Positions 36,646 to 48,494 of a stretch of 64,000 bases of DNA are shown here, piece by piece; position 1 is the first letter of the stretch; each line of letters begins with the position of its first letter. Location: positions 372,001-436,000 of the forward strand of contig JAEBUN010000022.1 in NCBI GenBank assembly GCA_023014365.1, given 5' to 3'. The notes beneath the pieces are model-generated. The model did no database searches and had not been told where the DNA came from. It was given only the letters and a program-made list of their open reading frames with translations. A program made the position numbers and the translations under genes. This DNA is from Lepiota brunneoincarnata. Its lineage: Eukaryota > Basidiomycota > Agaricomycetes > Agaricales > Agaricaceae.

Positions 36646-39600
36646 CTACCCCGCTCCAAATATTTCATGGAGTCCCAGTCCTCTGTCTAAAATCCTTCCA
36701 ATCTCGCGCCCCTCTTCGTCCTTGTACTCCTCCTTGCACTGCCCACATTCGAAGCTTTCACAACTTTCGGGGGGACTTCCCTGCATTCTTCGCTGAGTCT
36801 GCTGCTGACTCTTCAACAAGCTCATCAACTTCTTTCTTTCATCCGCCTGTCCCGGGTCTTCATACAACACCCGCATGCCCTCCTCCTCACCAACTTCCAC
36901 AACCCCTCTCGAGCTTCGCAACTGCCTCCCACCAGTTTGTCTACCCAAAGGCGCTACCTTACTCTCAACGTGTGCATCACCAGCAGGGATCTCGCCTTCG
37001 ACGTCAAAAGACTCAAATGGGTTTATCGACGACGCTGCAAAGGGCACCAACGGGATCGGAATCGAGTCCTCCGTCGATATTTCAGAAATCTGCTGTTCCG
37101 ACGTCTGCCTCGACGGTCTTTGCTAAATACCCGTAAATGCACTCAGCTACCGACGCGCATAAGGTTGAAGGTAAGCATAGCTCACCTTATGCCTCTGGGG
37201 CCTCTGCCTCTTCGAATTCCTCCCGCAATTCAGCACTTCATCCTCATCCGACGTATGCCTCTTCAACGCTCTGGTAATACTCTCCTGTAACGCCTTTGTT
37301 GCCTCATGATCAATCTTCAGAGGTGATAACGACGTCCGACTGTTCGTTCTAGGTATTTTCATTGGTGAAGGCGTCCGCGAGGAGGGTACTTTAGCTGTTA
37401 GTCGCTCCTGTTCGAGGTCCTGCCATGTCGATTGAGGTACCTCGTTTTTATCGGCCATGTCGCTTTGTGTTTCGGGGCCTTGCTGAGGTTCTGGAGCTTG
37501 GGCAGGATGACGGGGAGGAACTATCGAAGGTGCTCGGGTAGGCGGTGACTGGGCAAGTTGGTTTTCCTGTCGGTCAAAGGATAAGGTTGTCGATGACGAT
37601 GAGGAGCGGGGAGTTTGAGGAGCAAGTCCTGTGGCCTGAGCGTTGAGTACCTGAAAATCAGCGGCACAAGGACGTTCAACGGGCGATTCGGAGCTATCAG
37701 CTGCGAGGATGGTCGTAACCACCACATCATCCACGGGTTTGATATAGAGGTCTTGTGGCATCGCTTTTGCTTTCCCTTTGCCCTTGATGTCGGTTCCCAC
37801 AGGAGGGCCGGAACCTCGTGTGCTTCTAGGGACGAGATGTCCTTCGATGGGAGGTATGATTCCAGTCTTCGCCATCGCAGATAGCCAACTCGTGTTCATG
37901 ACGGGTATGCTCCATTCACGGGCTTTCTCGAATTTCAATCCGGTACCCGATGGGCATAATAAGTGTGTAGTGCGTCGTGAGAATGAAGGTGCGAGGGTGA
38001 TGCCGAGGGCACGCAGGAGCCGGCGGAGGCTGCAAGATTCTGATTGATCGAAGCCGGATAGACTTAGGATGATTTTTTCAGCGTCTACGATGGCGCTTAA
38101 GAGGGGAGCCTAATAGGTGAGGACATGACGTACTTGAAATGGGTGTTTCAACCGCAAGAGGAGTGAATGACACATCTTTCTCTGGTGGGCATATCTGGTC
38201 TTCAAAGATACACCGTTCTAGCCAACACTCTGTCCGATATTTGCTTCGCAAGAGTTGATCTGCTTCCTCTCTGAACAATTTGCTCCCACTGGAAATACGT
38301 CAGGGGCCGTGAAATAGGCCTTTTTACTCGCAACATACCTAACTAATCGCACGATGATGAAATCCACTTCCTCATCTAGCCCATTGACCATCCGTCCACC
38401 ATACGACTCGATGGCGTTCTTTACAGCCGCCGTCTTTGCTTCACCCAACGCACGGAACCGCTGTCCAGAAAACATCGTATTGAAAAGCTTTGAAGGCCCA
38501 GCCATGGACGCGGAAGAGATCCCGTTATTCTGTTCTTGAGCCACCGGACGTGACGTTCCTGCTCCCATGAGCATATTCACACTTGTCGACGTCCGCCTAA
38601 AAGGTTGCCTTGACACGGTGGGCTCTTCGGCAAGCTCAACTTTGACAGGAGCAAACGAATTGGCGCGTCGAAAGGCTGATATAACGCTCTTGCCAGTGTC
38701 CACGTCTCCGGGTGTTTGTTCCATGGTTCTGAAGGCTGCCGGGGCGGAGTTCGTTCGTAAGAGTTTGGTGCCGGATAATTGGTACCCTCGTCTACTTAGT
38801 AGACTCCCCCATATCTGTAGCGTAACTGCTGGCAGGACTTTGACTGAGGCTATTTCGTCTTCGTCGTCCTGGGTTTCTAAGGCAGCTGTCCGTTGCTTAG
38901 TAACATCGACTTGAATTGCAGGGGGTATCATCGTCTGCCTCCGAGGGGAGAGCGGAAGGAGGTGGAGAGCTGGCAGCTGGCCATCACTGGTCAGCGTTGC
39001 ATCAAACGGACCAGCATATGTTCATACTTTCCGGGTGCGCTTTCCTTTCTGGCCGTGGAGAGCTTACTTGATATGTAGTCTCGTCAAAACGACCTGGGTC
39101 AACATTGTAAGGAGTCTCGAACCCACCGCCAGAATGACATGACGCACCTCCGAACTCAAGCGAGTCCCAGAACCACTCCTCCCAAACGAGGTGTATAGTA
39201 GCCTCCTTCCTCTTATTGAACTTCTCCGCGTAGCGCATCTTTTCCGTCACCTCGTCACCGGAGCACAGAAGATGAGTAACTTTCACGGGGCGTTCCAAAT
39301 TTTTCACGTATGTGCCTCCGTTCTGTGTAACGAGTTTATTGATCTGTACGCGTCGGTCTACGTCCGCGATACCGGATAAACAAAGGACGATGTCTGAGAA
39401 TATTGGGAGGCGGTGAGTAGATAGGCTCTGGAATATCAGTGAGCCGGGAGGGAGCTGGGGGGACATGAGAGGACGTACTGCTTGCAGGTCGACATCGTCA
39501 CCTTTCAGCCAGATCTGATAACTCTCTTCCACCCACGACGGTTTCATGATAAGTATCTTGCGCTCCAGCGCACACTACTCCGAGATCAGTCGGGCTCGGG

Positions 39601-40032
39601 AGGTCTCCATTGCCCTCTACTCACCATGTATTTGGCTCCACCATGTATTTCCGCAATAAGGTGTGTCACTCTAGTCAGTAAATGCGGTGACGGAAGTTGC
39701 GCCCAGTTCGAGGGCTTTTTTGAATAATGTGGGCTACGGTTGTTAGGTCTTCAGCCGTATGGAACGGAAACGCTCACGCACTTTATCTTTAATCCCGGTG
39801 GCACATATTACCAAGTTTTTGAACGGTCTTGGGCATAAATCTGCGACAGCGGTGTCGTCGCTGCCTGGCTGGCTGTCTTCGGCCCAGAGATGTTCGCTTG
39901 GTGTGCGCTGCAGGGCAGTAGCTGGTGCAGGTCGTAGTTTGACATTTGGAACCTGATTTGTCGTGTCAGAATGTTTTCTGTTTTTTATATTAGCGGAAAT
40001 ACCTTGCTAGATTTGTTGGTGCGTCGACGCAT
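36646..40032 (-). CDS. DPB11: Four-BRCT replication/checkpoint protein (Dpb11/Rad4/TopBP1 type)
   Basis: Scaffold that binds phosphorylated initiation factors to load replicative helicase and activates the ATR checkpoint (family knowledge). Starts MRRRTNKSSK at 40032, with an intron before VPNVKLRPAP. BRCT1 spans about 39840-39500: FKNLVICATGIKDK, LFKKALELGATSV, VTHLIAEIHGGAKYM, and IMKPSWVEESYQIWLKGDDV. BRCT2 follows (about 39420-39130: IVLCLSGIADVDRR, VTHLLCSGDEVTEKM, VWEEWFWDSLEFGG). BRCT3 is near 38490-38200 (LFNTMFSGQRFRALGE, RSKYRTECWLERCIFE). BRCT4 is near 38090-37860 (ILSLSGFDQSESCSLRRLL, THLLCPSGTG, VMNTSWLSAMAKTG). The tail is Ser/Pro-rich with SPMKIPRTNSRTSLSP, several SP sites, a KRQRPQRHK patch, and MRVLYEDPGQADERKKLM near the end as in fungal homologues. 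One extra base at 39673 breaks BRCT1 (TD|RVTHLIA); no intron fits, so I suspect an error. Confidence 0.87.
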
Positions 40033-40281
40033 CGTTAAGCTTATAATATAATTAATTAGATTCAACAAAGCTGGCGTCCATATAGCTTTAGGGCAGGCGA
40101 TCTCGTGTGACTTCCCCGAATAGCGCGTCCGACGTCCGCGGCAATCAGCCACCGGCTAATCGTCCTCTTCGCAATTCAAGACGCGTGCAGGTGGAGCTGC
40201 AGCGTATAACATCATGGCCAGATATGAAATAACACTAGCCCCTACTTTGCTTCCTGATTCTTTCTCCACACTATCGAAAAC
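40033..40281. promoter_or_regulatory. Divergent promoter, DPB11-like / MFS gene
   Basis: 249 bases lie between the two start codons on opposite strands. An A/T-rich patch (40038-40070) borders the BRCT gene. An ACGCGTG sequence, close to the MluI cell-cycle box (ACGCGT) that drives DNA-replication genes in yeasts, occurs at about 40180-40186 (AAGACGCGTGC). Use by the BRCT gene is inference. Confidence 0.4.
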
Positions 40282-43049
40282 ATGACCAGCGACGTTAAGG
40301 ACCCACAGCCCGAGCCAATGCGTGCTTCGAGGAAGGGTTCACATTTCCTGTACAACGAAGGCGTAGACGATGTCTACGCTCTCAAGTGTATTCTCGGTAA
40401 GTCGTATCCGATTGAGATGGTACAACTTCTCCTGACCTCGTACCACCCCAGTGAACGAGTGCCTGCAGAAAGAGTGAGCCTCTTCTGTCTTTGCGCTCTT
40501 CCTCCCACCTCTTACCAGAGTGATAGGATCGGCTTCGGGCGGTACCAATTCCAATTATTCCTACTCACTGGGCTTGGCTGGCTTGCAGACAGTGAGTTTT
40601 CATAGTCGGAGAAGGCACCCGTCAAATGCTGAGGGGCTTCCCACAGACCTCTGGCTTCAAGGAGTGGCAGTCGTTCTCCCCCAGGTCGGGCAGGAGCTGT
40701 TACCAACACGAGTAGAGTTCGCTACACTCGCCCTTTACGTTGGCCTCATCCTAGGTGCCACCACATGGGGCGTTCTCGCCGACCTCATCGGCAGACGTCT
40801 CTCTTTCAATGTAAGTAAATGCCCCATTTCGCTCTAGAATCTACACTCCACTTTGACCTTAATCTCCGCCACACGGTGTGACTGACACAAACCCCAACGC
40901 TTCCTAGATAACGCTATTCTTAGCATCAGTGTTCGGCTTGGCCGCAGGCGCGGCGCCCAATTTCGTCACTTTCGCATCGCTTGTCGCTTGCATGGGCTTC
41001 GGTATTGGGGGCAAGTGAGTATTTAATTTAGCCGAGATCCCACACTGTCTAGCGGTACTCACGAGCTTTCGCAATAGTCTTCCTGTCGATGGTGAGTCGG
41101 CCGCTCCGGTGTAGTAGAAGTGAAATGATGAGATCGACTTTTCCAGGTGCTCTATATCTCGAGCATACGCCCCAGTCGCATCAAGTAACTCGTTTCCGCT
41201 CATCATCGAGACAATTCAATAACTTTGTTCACCAATTTAGTGGACTTTGACGCTACTCTCGGCGTGGTGGGCAGTAGGCCAACTAATAGCCTCAGTCATA
41301 GCTTGGGGCTTCATAGGCAATTTTTCCTGCTCCTCATCGACTCCATCTGGTCAATGTACGAAAGCGGATAATATGGGCTGGAGATATACCTTGTGCGTAA
41401 CCCTTCCCGATTCGTAACTCATTTAGCTCAAGAATTTCTCCAGCTACACTCTGTGAGTATACACTCTCGTTTGTTTAATACATCATTTTATTGGATTTAC
41501 CCAGGGGCTCGTTGACATTCATCATGTTTATTCTTCGTTTCGTCGTATTCGACCTACAAGAATCCTCGAAGTACCTCATAGCGAAGCACCGAGACGAAGA
41601 GGCGATCCAGGTGCTCGCAACGCTTCTAAAAGCTATTTAGGCCTCTCATCCCTTTATAGGTCCTGCAACACATCGCGAAACGCAATGGAAAAACTATCTC
41701 CCTTACCATAGACCAATTCTCCCGGATCAACACCGAAAATCAAAAGGATACCACCCCTAAAACTACGTGGGAGGTCATCAAATCCTCCTTTTCCCACTTC
41801 TCTCTGTACGTATCCTCAACCTCTCCCCATTAACCAACTTAGCCAAGTATCTCTTTGACAAACCCAGATCTCATGTCCGGCCCCTTTTCGCCGGCAAACG
41901 CCTCGCGACAAACAGTACAATCACAATTCTTTCATGGGGTGAGTACGAGACTCCCTCTCCGCCCGCTCTTCATCTCAAAGGTCCAATGCATCAACAGGAT
42001 TAATTGGCCTTGCATACCCACTTTTCAACGCTTTCCTCCCCCTCTATCTCAACAGCCACGTCGCAAGCAACTCGAGCATGAGCGTCGCATACCGCAACTA
42101 CGTCATCATTTCCGTCCTTGGTATTCCCGGATCTCTGGCCGCCTGTCTCGTCGTCGACTGGACGCGCAAGTCCGACCGCGACCGCCATCAGAGTTCCTCT
42201 GAATCCGCGTCCGCAGATACTTCAGATGCACAACAAGGTGAAATGGAAAAAGGGTCAAATGCGACCAGGGATGCAGCTAATAAGGTTGGGTTGGGAAAGT
42301 GGGGTGGCCCTTTTGGTGGTTTGACGGTGTTAGGAGGGCGAAAGCTAACGATGGCGGTGTCTACTCTCCTCACTGGTATTTTCCTATTCTTGTTCACGAC
42401 GAGTAGGAGTGAAGCGGACGTGTTGGGGTATTCTTGCGCGAGTGGATTTACCCAGTGAGTTGTCATCTTTTCATTGTGCGAATTACTTTCTAACACCCAC
42501 CCTCAGGAACGCTGTACGTCCCTGTGCTACGAACACGTTCCTTTTTAATTTCTCATCGGCCCTGATAACTTCTACAGATGTACGGGGTCTTATACGCTTA
42601 CACACCCGAAGTCAGTCCTTCTGCAAACCTGTTCATACCTCAACTGCCATCTGACCCATACTTTTACACAATTAGGTCTTCCCTGCCCCACACCGCGGAA
42701 CAGGTGACGCACTCGCGAGCAGCTTCAATCGCATAACGGGCATCCTTGCCCCTATCATCAAAATTGTTACTACGTCCGGCTCGGGTGCAGGGTCCTGACT
42801 CGACTGCCAACGGGTAAGTGAGAGTTTACGAAAGCAAGGGGCATCTATACTGAATATTAATCCTTGTGTTGTTTTTTTGGTGTACAGATCCGTCTTTGTC
42901 TCGGCATCGTTGTTGACAATCACTGCTTTCCTCATGTTATTTTTACCTATCGAGGTGAGATTTTTCACAGCTAAATTGATTGTGGGTCGCGGGGTGCTGA
43001 ATTGTGACCGTTTTTTTTTTGTCAGACTGCTGGGAGAGCAGCGATGTAG
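40282..43049 (+). CDS. MFS transporter, SVOP/sugar-porter-like
   Basis: Multi-exon 12-span transporter similar to fungal SVOP-like carriers. The start MTSDVKDPQPEPMRASRKGS leads to a cytosolic region. Then IGFGRYQFQLFLLTGLGWLA continues, across an intron, into LWLQGVAVVLPQVGQEL. Loop 2-3 has the MFS signature GVLADLIGRRLSF. Later marks are LPVDGALYLEHTPQSHQ, MGWRYTLY, LAKRNGKTISLT-like IAKRNGKTISLTIDQF, the loop VDWTRKSDRDRHQSSSE, GRKLTMAVSTLLTGIFLFLF and VFPAPHRGTGDALASSFNRI. The last exon gives TAGRAAM and the TAG at 43047-43049, preceded by an intron with a T-rich tract. At about 42790 a GGG run shifts the frame by one; dropping a G gives GAGPDSTANG, expected before the last span. Substrate unknown. 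Confidence 0.82.
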
Positions 43050-43336
43050 AATGCAATTTGGCTTTGATATATTGCTTTATGTATGCAACAATGGAGATCT
43101 AATTTATACCTTTGCTGCATGTTTGTTTTTGGAAATATCGAGCTGGTTTGGGCCCTCGAGACTCGAGTATTGTTTCCAGCTAGCATCTCTATTTCTATTC
43201 CTCTTCAACGTAGAAAACCCCAAGGTTCGCTGACCAGGATTGGCTAGTGCCGTGCAAAGATATATACCAAACGGAGTAACAGTCTCGCGATCAGGAGATC
43301 CCCCAACCGGGATACAACCAGTTTTGGCTGTTTGCT

Positions 43337-43620
43337 CTATGCTGCTCCGTCGGGCTCGAACCCGAGGTTCCGCACGATGTACTGTACTTCAAATTGTCAA
43401 TAGCCACTCACCCTGCGTTGACGAGCACACTAGGACTTTTGAGATTCGGGAGTTGGTTGAGGCAGTAATAGTTGGATTGATAGAGCTCCTCGATGACTTT
43501 GCGGGCATTATCTCCCCAGAGCGGAAGCGTTTCGGCCCACTTTGGATGCAACATGTCCTGGGGTCAGAAAGACATGGTGTGGAACGCGGCAGCGAGACGT
43601 AGGGGTGTCCTACTATCACT
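43337..43620 (-). CDS. Protein-like fragment, unknown
   Basis: On the minus strand a stretch encodes MLHPKWAETLPLWGDNARKV and continues VIEELYQSNYYCLNQLPNLKS, preceded by AAAFHTMSF and a CCAG acceptor-like site. It reads like genuine protein with regular helices. A GTGAGT donor follows at about 43419, and two acceptor choices give different ends. I do not recognise the family, and neither a start nor a full gene is visible. It could be a decayed gene or part of one whose other exons I missed. Confidence 0.35.
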
Positions 43621-44009
43621 TCGTGCTTGGCTCGGCACATACAAGAAATTCACCTCAAAGATTCAATATTCAAGTGTTCTTCACTGACTCATATGTAGTC
43701 GCTGCCTCGCACAGATGAACAAATGACCCCCGAGTCTGTCCGCATGCATGGAAGCGTATGATCAGTCCGAGAGTGTTTCTCGCATATTTAGGCACAAGCC
43801 ACCCGGTGCGGGTGGCACCTGTATAAGCCGACTCGAGTATCTTCATACCCAATCACATGGAATTGATCCAGGGGCCCGGTAAATCCGAGCAGGGCAATCA
43901 GACCTCGGGAACCTCTGTTTTTAAATAAGAGCGCCGGTTTCAGGAACCCGAGAAATGGTGCTCCCAGTCGGTGATGATCTCAACAGCACTCCTATATAGT
44001 TGTCAAAGA

Positions 44010-45460
44010 TATTGACAATCCGACCTCCCTTGATGCCCTTCGCCTTGGCCGATACCGATTATTTACTCATCTCTCCGAACCCCCACAGCCCAGGTTCTAA
44101 ACCCCCAAGCCAAGCGTAGCTCTAGGAAGCTACCATCGCTCGAGTTCAAGCATTCGTTGCTCTTCCCCATCAGCGCCGCAGCGCGTTCGCCCGCCCTCGA
44201 GCTCGGATTCATTGCTCTGACATTCTTTGTCACGTTCCACCCATTGCTCCTTAATATTCCCTCCAGCATCGCAGCTGCTGAAGCCAAGGGTGCTATCACT
44301 ATTATCTCAGTTACCTGGGATGCCCCCGCCATGTTCATTGCGAAGAATGTCTTCCTTTGCATCTTCAGCGCAGAACGGGCCGCCTAGTTGCACAAGACAG
44401 GTAAAGCGACACCCGTGAAGACTGATATCGTTTCCCGGTTGACTACAGGCTCCTTCAGCCAGGTCCAATATATCATCTCGACGAGCGCGATATTTCCTTT
44501 CCGTTTGGCATTTTTGTCAACGATACTACTCATGTTGGTGAACGGGGCGGGTCCCAGTGTGATCACTGTTAGCCCTTTCTTTCTTGAAACAGGTCGGGTG
44601 GGAGATCACGGTTGACGACGCGAAATGGTACCTTGAGGAACCCAAGGACGAATGAGGTCTTAAATCATTCGGTGACAGAAGCAAGCCCTCCCTTCCCCAC
44701 CCGCCCACACCCCAAATATTCGGTTACCAATAGCGATTCTTCCGACGAGTCTCTGTCTCTTCCGGTGATCCCAATGGTCCGCTCATGGCCCCTGCTTTCC
44801 TTGAGAATAATACAACACTCTCAAAAGGAGTCAAAATCAATCTTGAGGGAATTTCTACAAGCCTTGCCGCTGACTGCCACTGCCCGCAACTAACTTATTC
44901 TGTGACCCCCTAACAACAAGTTTCTCCCGCTACAGTCCAACCCTCACAAGGCAACCTTACCACCTTTCTACAGTCTTGTCTATCAACAATCGCTCTCGCA
45001 AAGTCTATTCAAAGTAATATCTTCCCTGGACGTTTTTGTCGTGACTTTGGTAAGCCCTATATCGCGAAGTGTTATTCCTCACCGACTCTGCTTTCCCGTT
45101 TGGCAGACCCGACAGAACAAAGCCGCTTGCGCTTGACCAGATCAACGCAAAAATGCAAGTGATACCCTCCGCAGAAATGGCCTCCCTTAGTCGGTACAGC
45201 GCCAACGGCGATGATCCCCCACGTTTCCTTTGTTTGAGAGGATATTAGTTCCTGGGAGCGCAGACAGGGAGGTGCTGGCGTCAGTCAGAAATTGGCCTTT
45301 CCTAGTGGCGATCGTCGTAGTGCTGGGTGTGGTGTTAATGCTGTCGCTTATACTCGTGGTGTCAGTGAGGGATGATAGACTGCTGACATTTGATTTGGAG
45401 GATGTTACGAAGATACTCCATGTGCAGTGTATGTACCTTCAAGATGGTCACTGGCATTGA
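44010..45460 (+). CDS. Unknown multi-exon membrane protein (tentative)
   Basis: Several exon-like blocks on the plus strand are compatible with one gene. DIDNPTSLDALRLGRYRLFT (about 44011) is followed by a hydrophobic span LELGFIALTFFVTFHPLLL (about 44200) and a second hydrophobic block near 44310. TDIVSRLTTGSFSQVQYIIS leads to LAFLSTILLMLVNGAGPSVI (about 44420-44570). A later block is SIQSNIFPGRFCRDFG-like (about 45010-45060), and a final span is FLVAIVVVLGVVLMLSLILV with SVRDDRLLTFDLEDVTKIL after it (about 45298-45410). I do not know the family. Splice sites were not all resolved, the start is not identified, and premature stops fall between blocks. Treat the limits as approximate. Confidence 0.35.
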
Positions 45461-45804
45461 CTACTTGTAGAACTTCGGGCACCAAAGCAGATAATACAGA
45501 GCTCGTCCTTTTGGGTTCCCTCTTGGAAACTGGAGATACCGCGCATCGGCTGTTGAAAGGAGTTCAAGGCTAAAGAGTGATGGAAGAGAATTTTAAAATC
45601 CAAGATCATGATTGTTGGGATGCAACATTAAGTTAGAGCAGTGACGCTGATATCAGATAACCCAGTGAGGCCTTTGGGGCAGATCCAACGAACATGTTGG
45701 TCAGCTTCATGCAGTATCTTTCGTCGACTGTGTAAAGCCATATAGCGCTGTTACTTTCATTGGCACAACCTTGGAGTGTCCTCCCTGAAGACACAGGGTC
45801 GCAG

Positions 45805-47652
45805 AAGAGGGAGGAAGACTGGAACAGTGGCCAGAACGAGAACGAGGACAGGAACTCGGTTGGACCGCTTGTTCTTTTCCACGCCACTATCCTCCCATGA
45901 GGCGAAATCTGGCCGAACGAAATAAATTCCTCCCCATCCCTGCATTGAACTTCCACAGAACAGGTATCCGAACTCCGGGGTTGTGATTATCCATGCACAA
46001 TTAGATCCAAGTTGTATGCATGCTGCCGTGTGCTGCCTATAGATCGACTCCCTTTTCCAGTCCCTAAAAAAAACTCGGTTAAGGGCCCGGTGAGGGTATA
46101 ATATCCCCAGCCATTATTCACACGCAGGAAGTGCATACGCCCCGGTGTCACTTGTCCTGTGGGAGTAACTCAGTGTCGTGCAAGGCACTAGATCTTGGCA
46201 TAATTAGGGGGCACCCGGCTAATCTACGCCCGCCGGGGTGATGAGGGGACGGTCCAAACGAGCCACTGAAACCATACAATGTCATTGATTCCACAAGTAC
46301 AGCATTCGACACATCAATTCGTAACTACCAAGTTAATTGCCCTTTCAAGGAATGCTCCAGATTCCGTCCTGGTAATTGGAGCGTGATCTCGTTGGAGCTC
46401 GTGAGGTCAAACGGGAATGGAGGGGTAGAAGTGTGTTGGAACATGGTATTGGTTTGTAAGTGCACGTCCCAGAAGACGGAGTACTTTTGGATGGGGAGAA
46501 GTTTACTCGTGGACGGCCTCGGGACCAAGGGTGTGACGAAAATGGTAGCATAAGTCCCACTGGCAGCGTCAAAGTTGTTGACTCCAATGGCGGCTGGTTG
46601 CTTCCATTGGTTGTCGACGCTGAATGCAGTGCCAGGTTGAGCGGCACCGGTGATCTCAATGTCGCCGTTTGCGTCCATGGTACCTTTCTGGCCTCCTTTG
46701 ATGTTGGCGACGCTAGTGCCGACTGTCACTTTGGCGCCAGCCTATATAGTTATGCTTTTAATCAAAGCGCGGCAGGGAGCGAGGATGTCCCCGCTTACCT
46801 GGAATTCATTTGTTCCATAGACTTGGTACCTCTCCGCCCATTCGAGCGACATGATGGGACCAAGGTCCTTGGACGTGACCATGGAGAAGACGACGTTTCC
46901 TTTTTGCTCTTGTCCTGCATAGTGTACATCCTTAGTGAGGCAGAGACTGAAGTTGCTTGCTTGGAGATGGTACAAGCTCTCGCTGTCGACTCTGACGTTG
47001 AGCTTAAGGTTGGACATGTTGACGGTCTAGAGACGTTGAGAGTGAGTGAGATAACAAAGAGAAGAAAGCAATCGGCATTACAACGCACAAGTTGTGTGTA
47101 GTAGAGATGAGGGTCGAACGGGTTCGTTCTATGGGTGATCCTCAGGACTAGGTAGATTTTATATTCCTCTGTCTCTGTCTCTCTATCCATCCACCTGCCT
47201 GCCTGCCTGCCAACCAACCTATGTATCAGTCTATCGATTCATTATCCATCGATCTATCTCCCACTTACCTATTCATACCCGCCTTCAATCTAGTTTCTAG
47301 AAGCCATTGGGAGCAGACATGACCTCGCATGCGGTGCCGGACATCTGGATCTTTCCCAGGTCTTTTGTCTCGCAACCCTGTGGGCGAAGTCATTCTCGAC
47401 ATTCATTCATCCTGTCAAGTGCCAAGTCCCGGCCTTCCGAAGGGGTTCCGCCTTCATTTACAGCGACGTAATAGGACTGAACACAGGCGCTGTGCGATGC
47501 TGGATCGCCTTTTAAGGCCGTCCCGAGGGTCAGATATAATACGTCCGTGTAATGTGACTACAATGCTGGACTTGTGTATTTTGGCGTCTGTCGGAAACCT
47601 CCGAGGGTGTATGTTCGGCTCCGTCCTCGTATTCGCTTCAATCCATGTTGGT
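45805..47652. repeat. Segmental duplication, unit A
   Basis: This 1.85-kb segment recurs in the same orientation at 50212-52096 with high identity, small indels and scattered substitutions. It contains gene A and its flanks, from a block beginning GGAACAGTGGCCAGAACGAG to one ending TTCGCTTCAATCCATG. At its right edge the copia fragment begins immediately. A CTGTCTCTGTCT / CTGCCTGCCTGC microsatellite stretch (about 47165-47215) lies in the 5' region of the gene in both copies. Confidence 0.85.
46345..47017 (-). CDS. Unknown two-exon protein, copy A (C-terminus shifted)
   Basis: Exon 1 is 47017-46799 and exon 2 starts at 46741; the 57-nt intron has GTAAGC...TATATAG ends. The product starts MSNLKLNVRVDSESLYHLQ, continues YAGQEQKGNVVFSMV and MSLEWAERYQVYGTNEFQ, then exon 2 AGAKVTVGTSVANIKGGQKG and AIGVNNFDAASGTYATIFV. 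It is a small soluble protein with alternating hydrophobic residues (beta-rich in appearance), no signal peptide and no membrane span. I do not recognise a domain. Compared with copy B, an extra T in 46371-46380 shifts the last residues: B ends LQYQDGIWSIP, while A in its own frame reads on to 46325. The limits given assume the B-type end. Similar genes seem to occur in related fungi as multi-copy families, but I cannot name a function. Confidence 0.65.
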
Positions 47653-48173
47653 CTCAACCCCCATGGACCCCAACATACATTTTACAAAGGACCAATGTCC
47701 ATCAACGATCGAGGAGCAAATAAAAATGAAACGGATTCCCGTTCACGAGGCCATTGGATCACTGATGTATGCGGCTGTTGGAACCAATGTTGTGCTGTTC
47801 ATGTTGCCGTACATTTAGAGCCCGCGAGTAAACAAATGCAAATAGATCAGATTTAGTTCCCATGTAATAAAACATACCATCGACACAACAGAATTTGTTC
47901 AGTGGCTTCATCCATCGGAATATCACCCTCATCGTCACCACCAATATATTTGGTGTTGCCCTTGGCATCTGAATCCAACAGGCTGTGCAGCTCCAGCTCC
48001 TCGTTGAAGCTCTGCTTGAGACTCTGTCCAAACAATTCATTCCATGCAGGATTTTTAAGATCAAAAAGATCCTCAATTTGCACTCATACAGGAGGGGCTC
48101 GAGAGGAGATTCAGGGGGTATACAAGCCAGAAGGAGTCATTGAATGGCTGTCCTCCTTGTCATATGCCTGTGC

Positions 48174-48494
48174 TGTAAGGGGACTAGCGTTGTGTGCACC
48201 CCCTTATGCAAGGTATGTCTAGGGGTCTGTGGTTGGGTATCTGGGCTTGGCCTCTCTAGCCAATGCCCGATGCCTAAGCCCGGCCTCGGCCTTTGGCCAC
48301 CCCCATCCCCAAGTCTGACCTGCATATGACTAATGTTGTTTGTATATTGTTTGCATACATTATATTCTAGTAGCTATGTAGTGTTTGGCTACCCAGTCTG
48401 TGTGCAGACCACTATGTACATAAGTAGTGTGGGTGTTGATTGTATTCACCACCTGAATATCAACTTGGTTCTGGTACTCTTACTTCCCCTAACA
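48174..48494. mobile_element. Solo LTR 1 inside the hAT element
   Basis: The 321-bp sequence starts TGTAAGGGGA and ends TTCCCCTAACA, an imperfect terminal inverted repeat with TG...CA ends. It is flanked by a perfect 5-bp duplication TGTGC (48169-48173 and 48495-48499). Over 90% alike by eye to the element at 49284-49594; it has about 10 extra bases near the left end (GCGTTGTGTGC region). No internal retrotransposon sequence, so an LTR-LTR recombination product. Confidence 0.85.

Noticed and set aside
43345..43370. CGGGCTCGAACCCG resembles a tRNA T-arm
   Set aside because: No matching acceptor, D or anticodon arms at the right spacing on either strand.
45633..45956. Minus-strand frame at the left edge of unit A
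   Set aside because: Only part of it is in the duplicated segment, the frame is not kept in unit B, and no domain is visible.
47165..47260. Short CTGT/CATC/CTGC repeats as a possible CRISPR or regulatory array
   Set aside because: They are simple microsatellites shared by units A and B, with no spacer structure.
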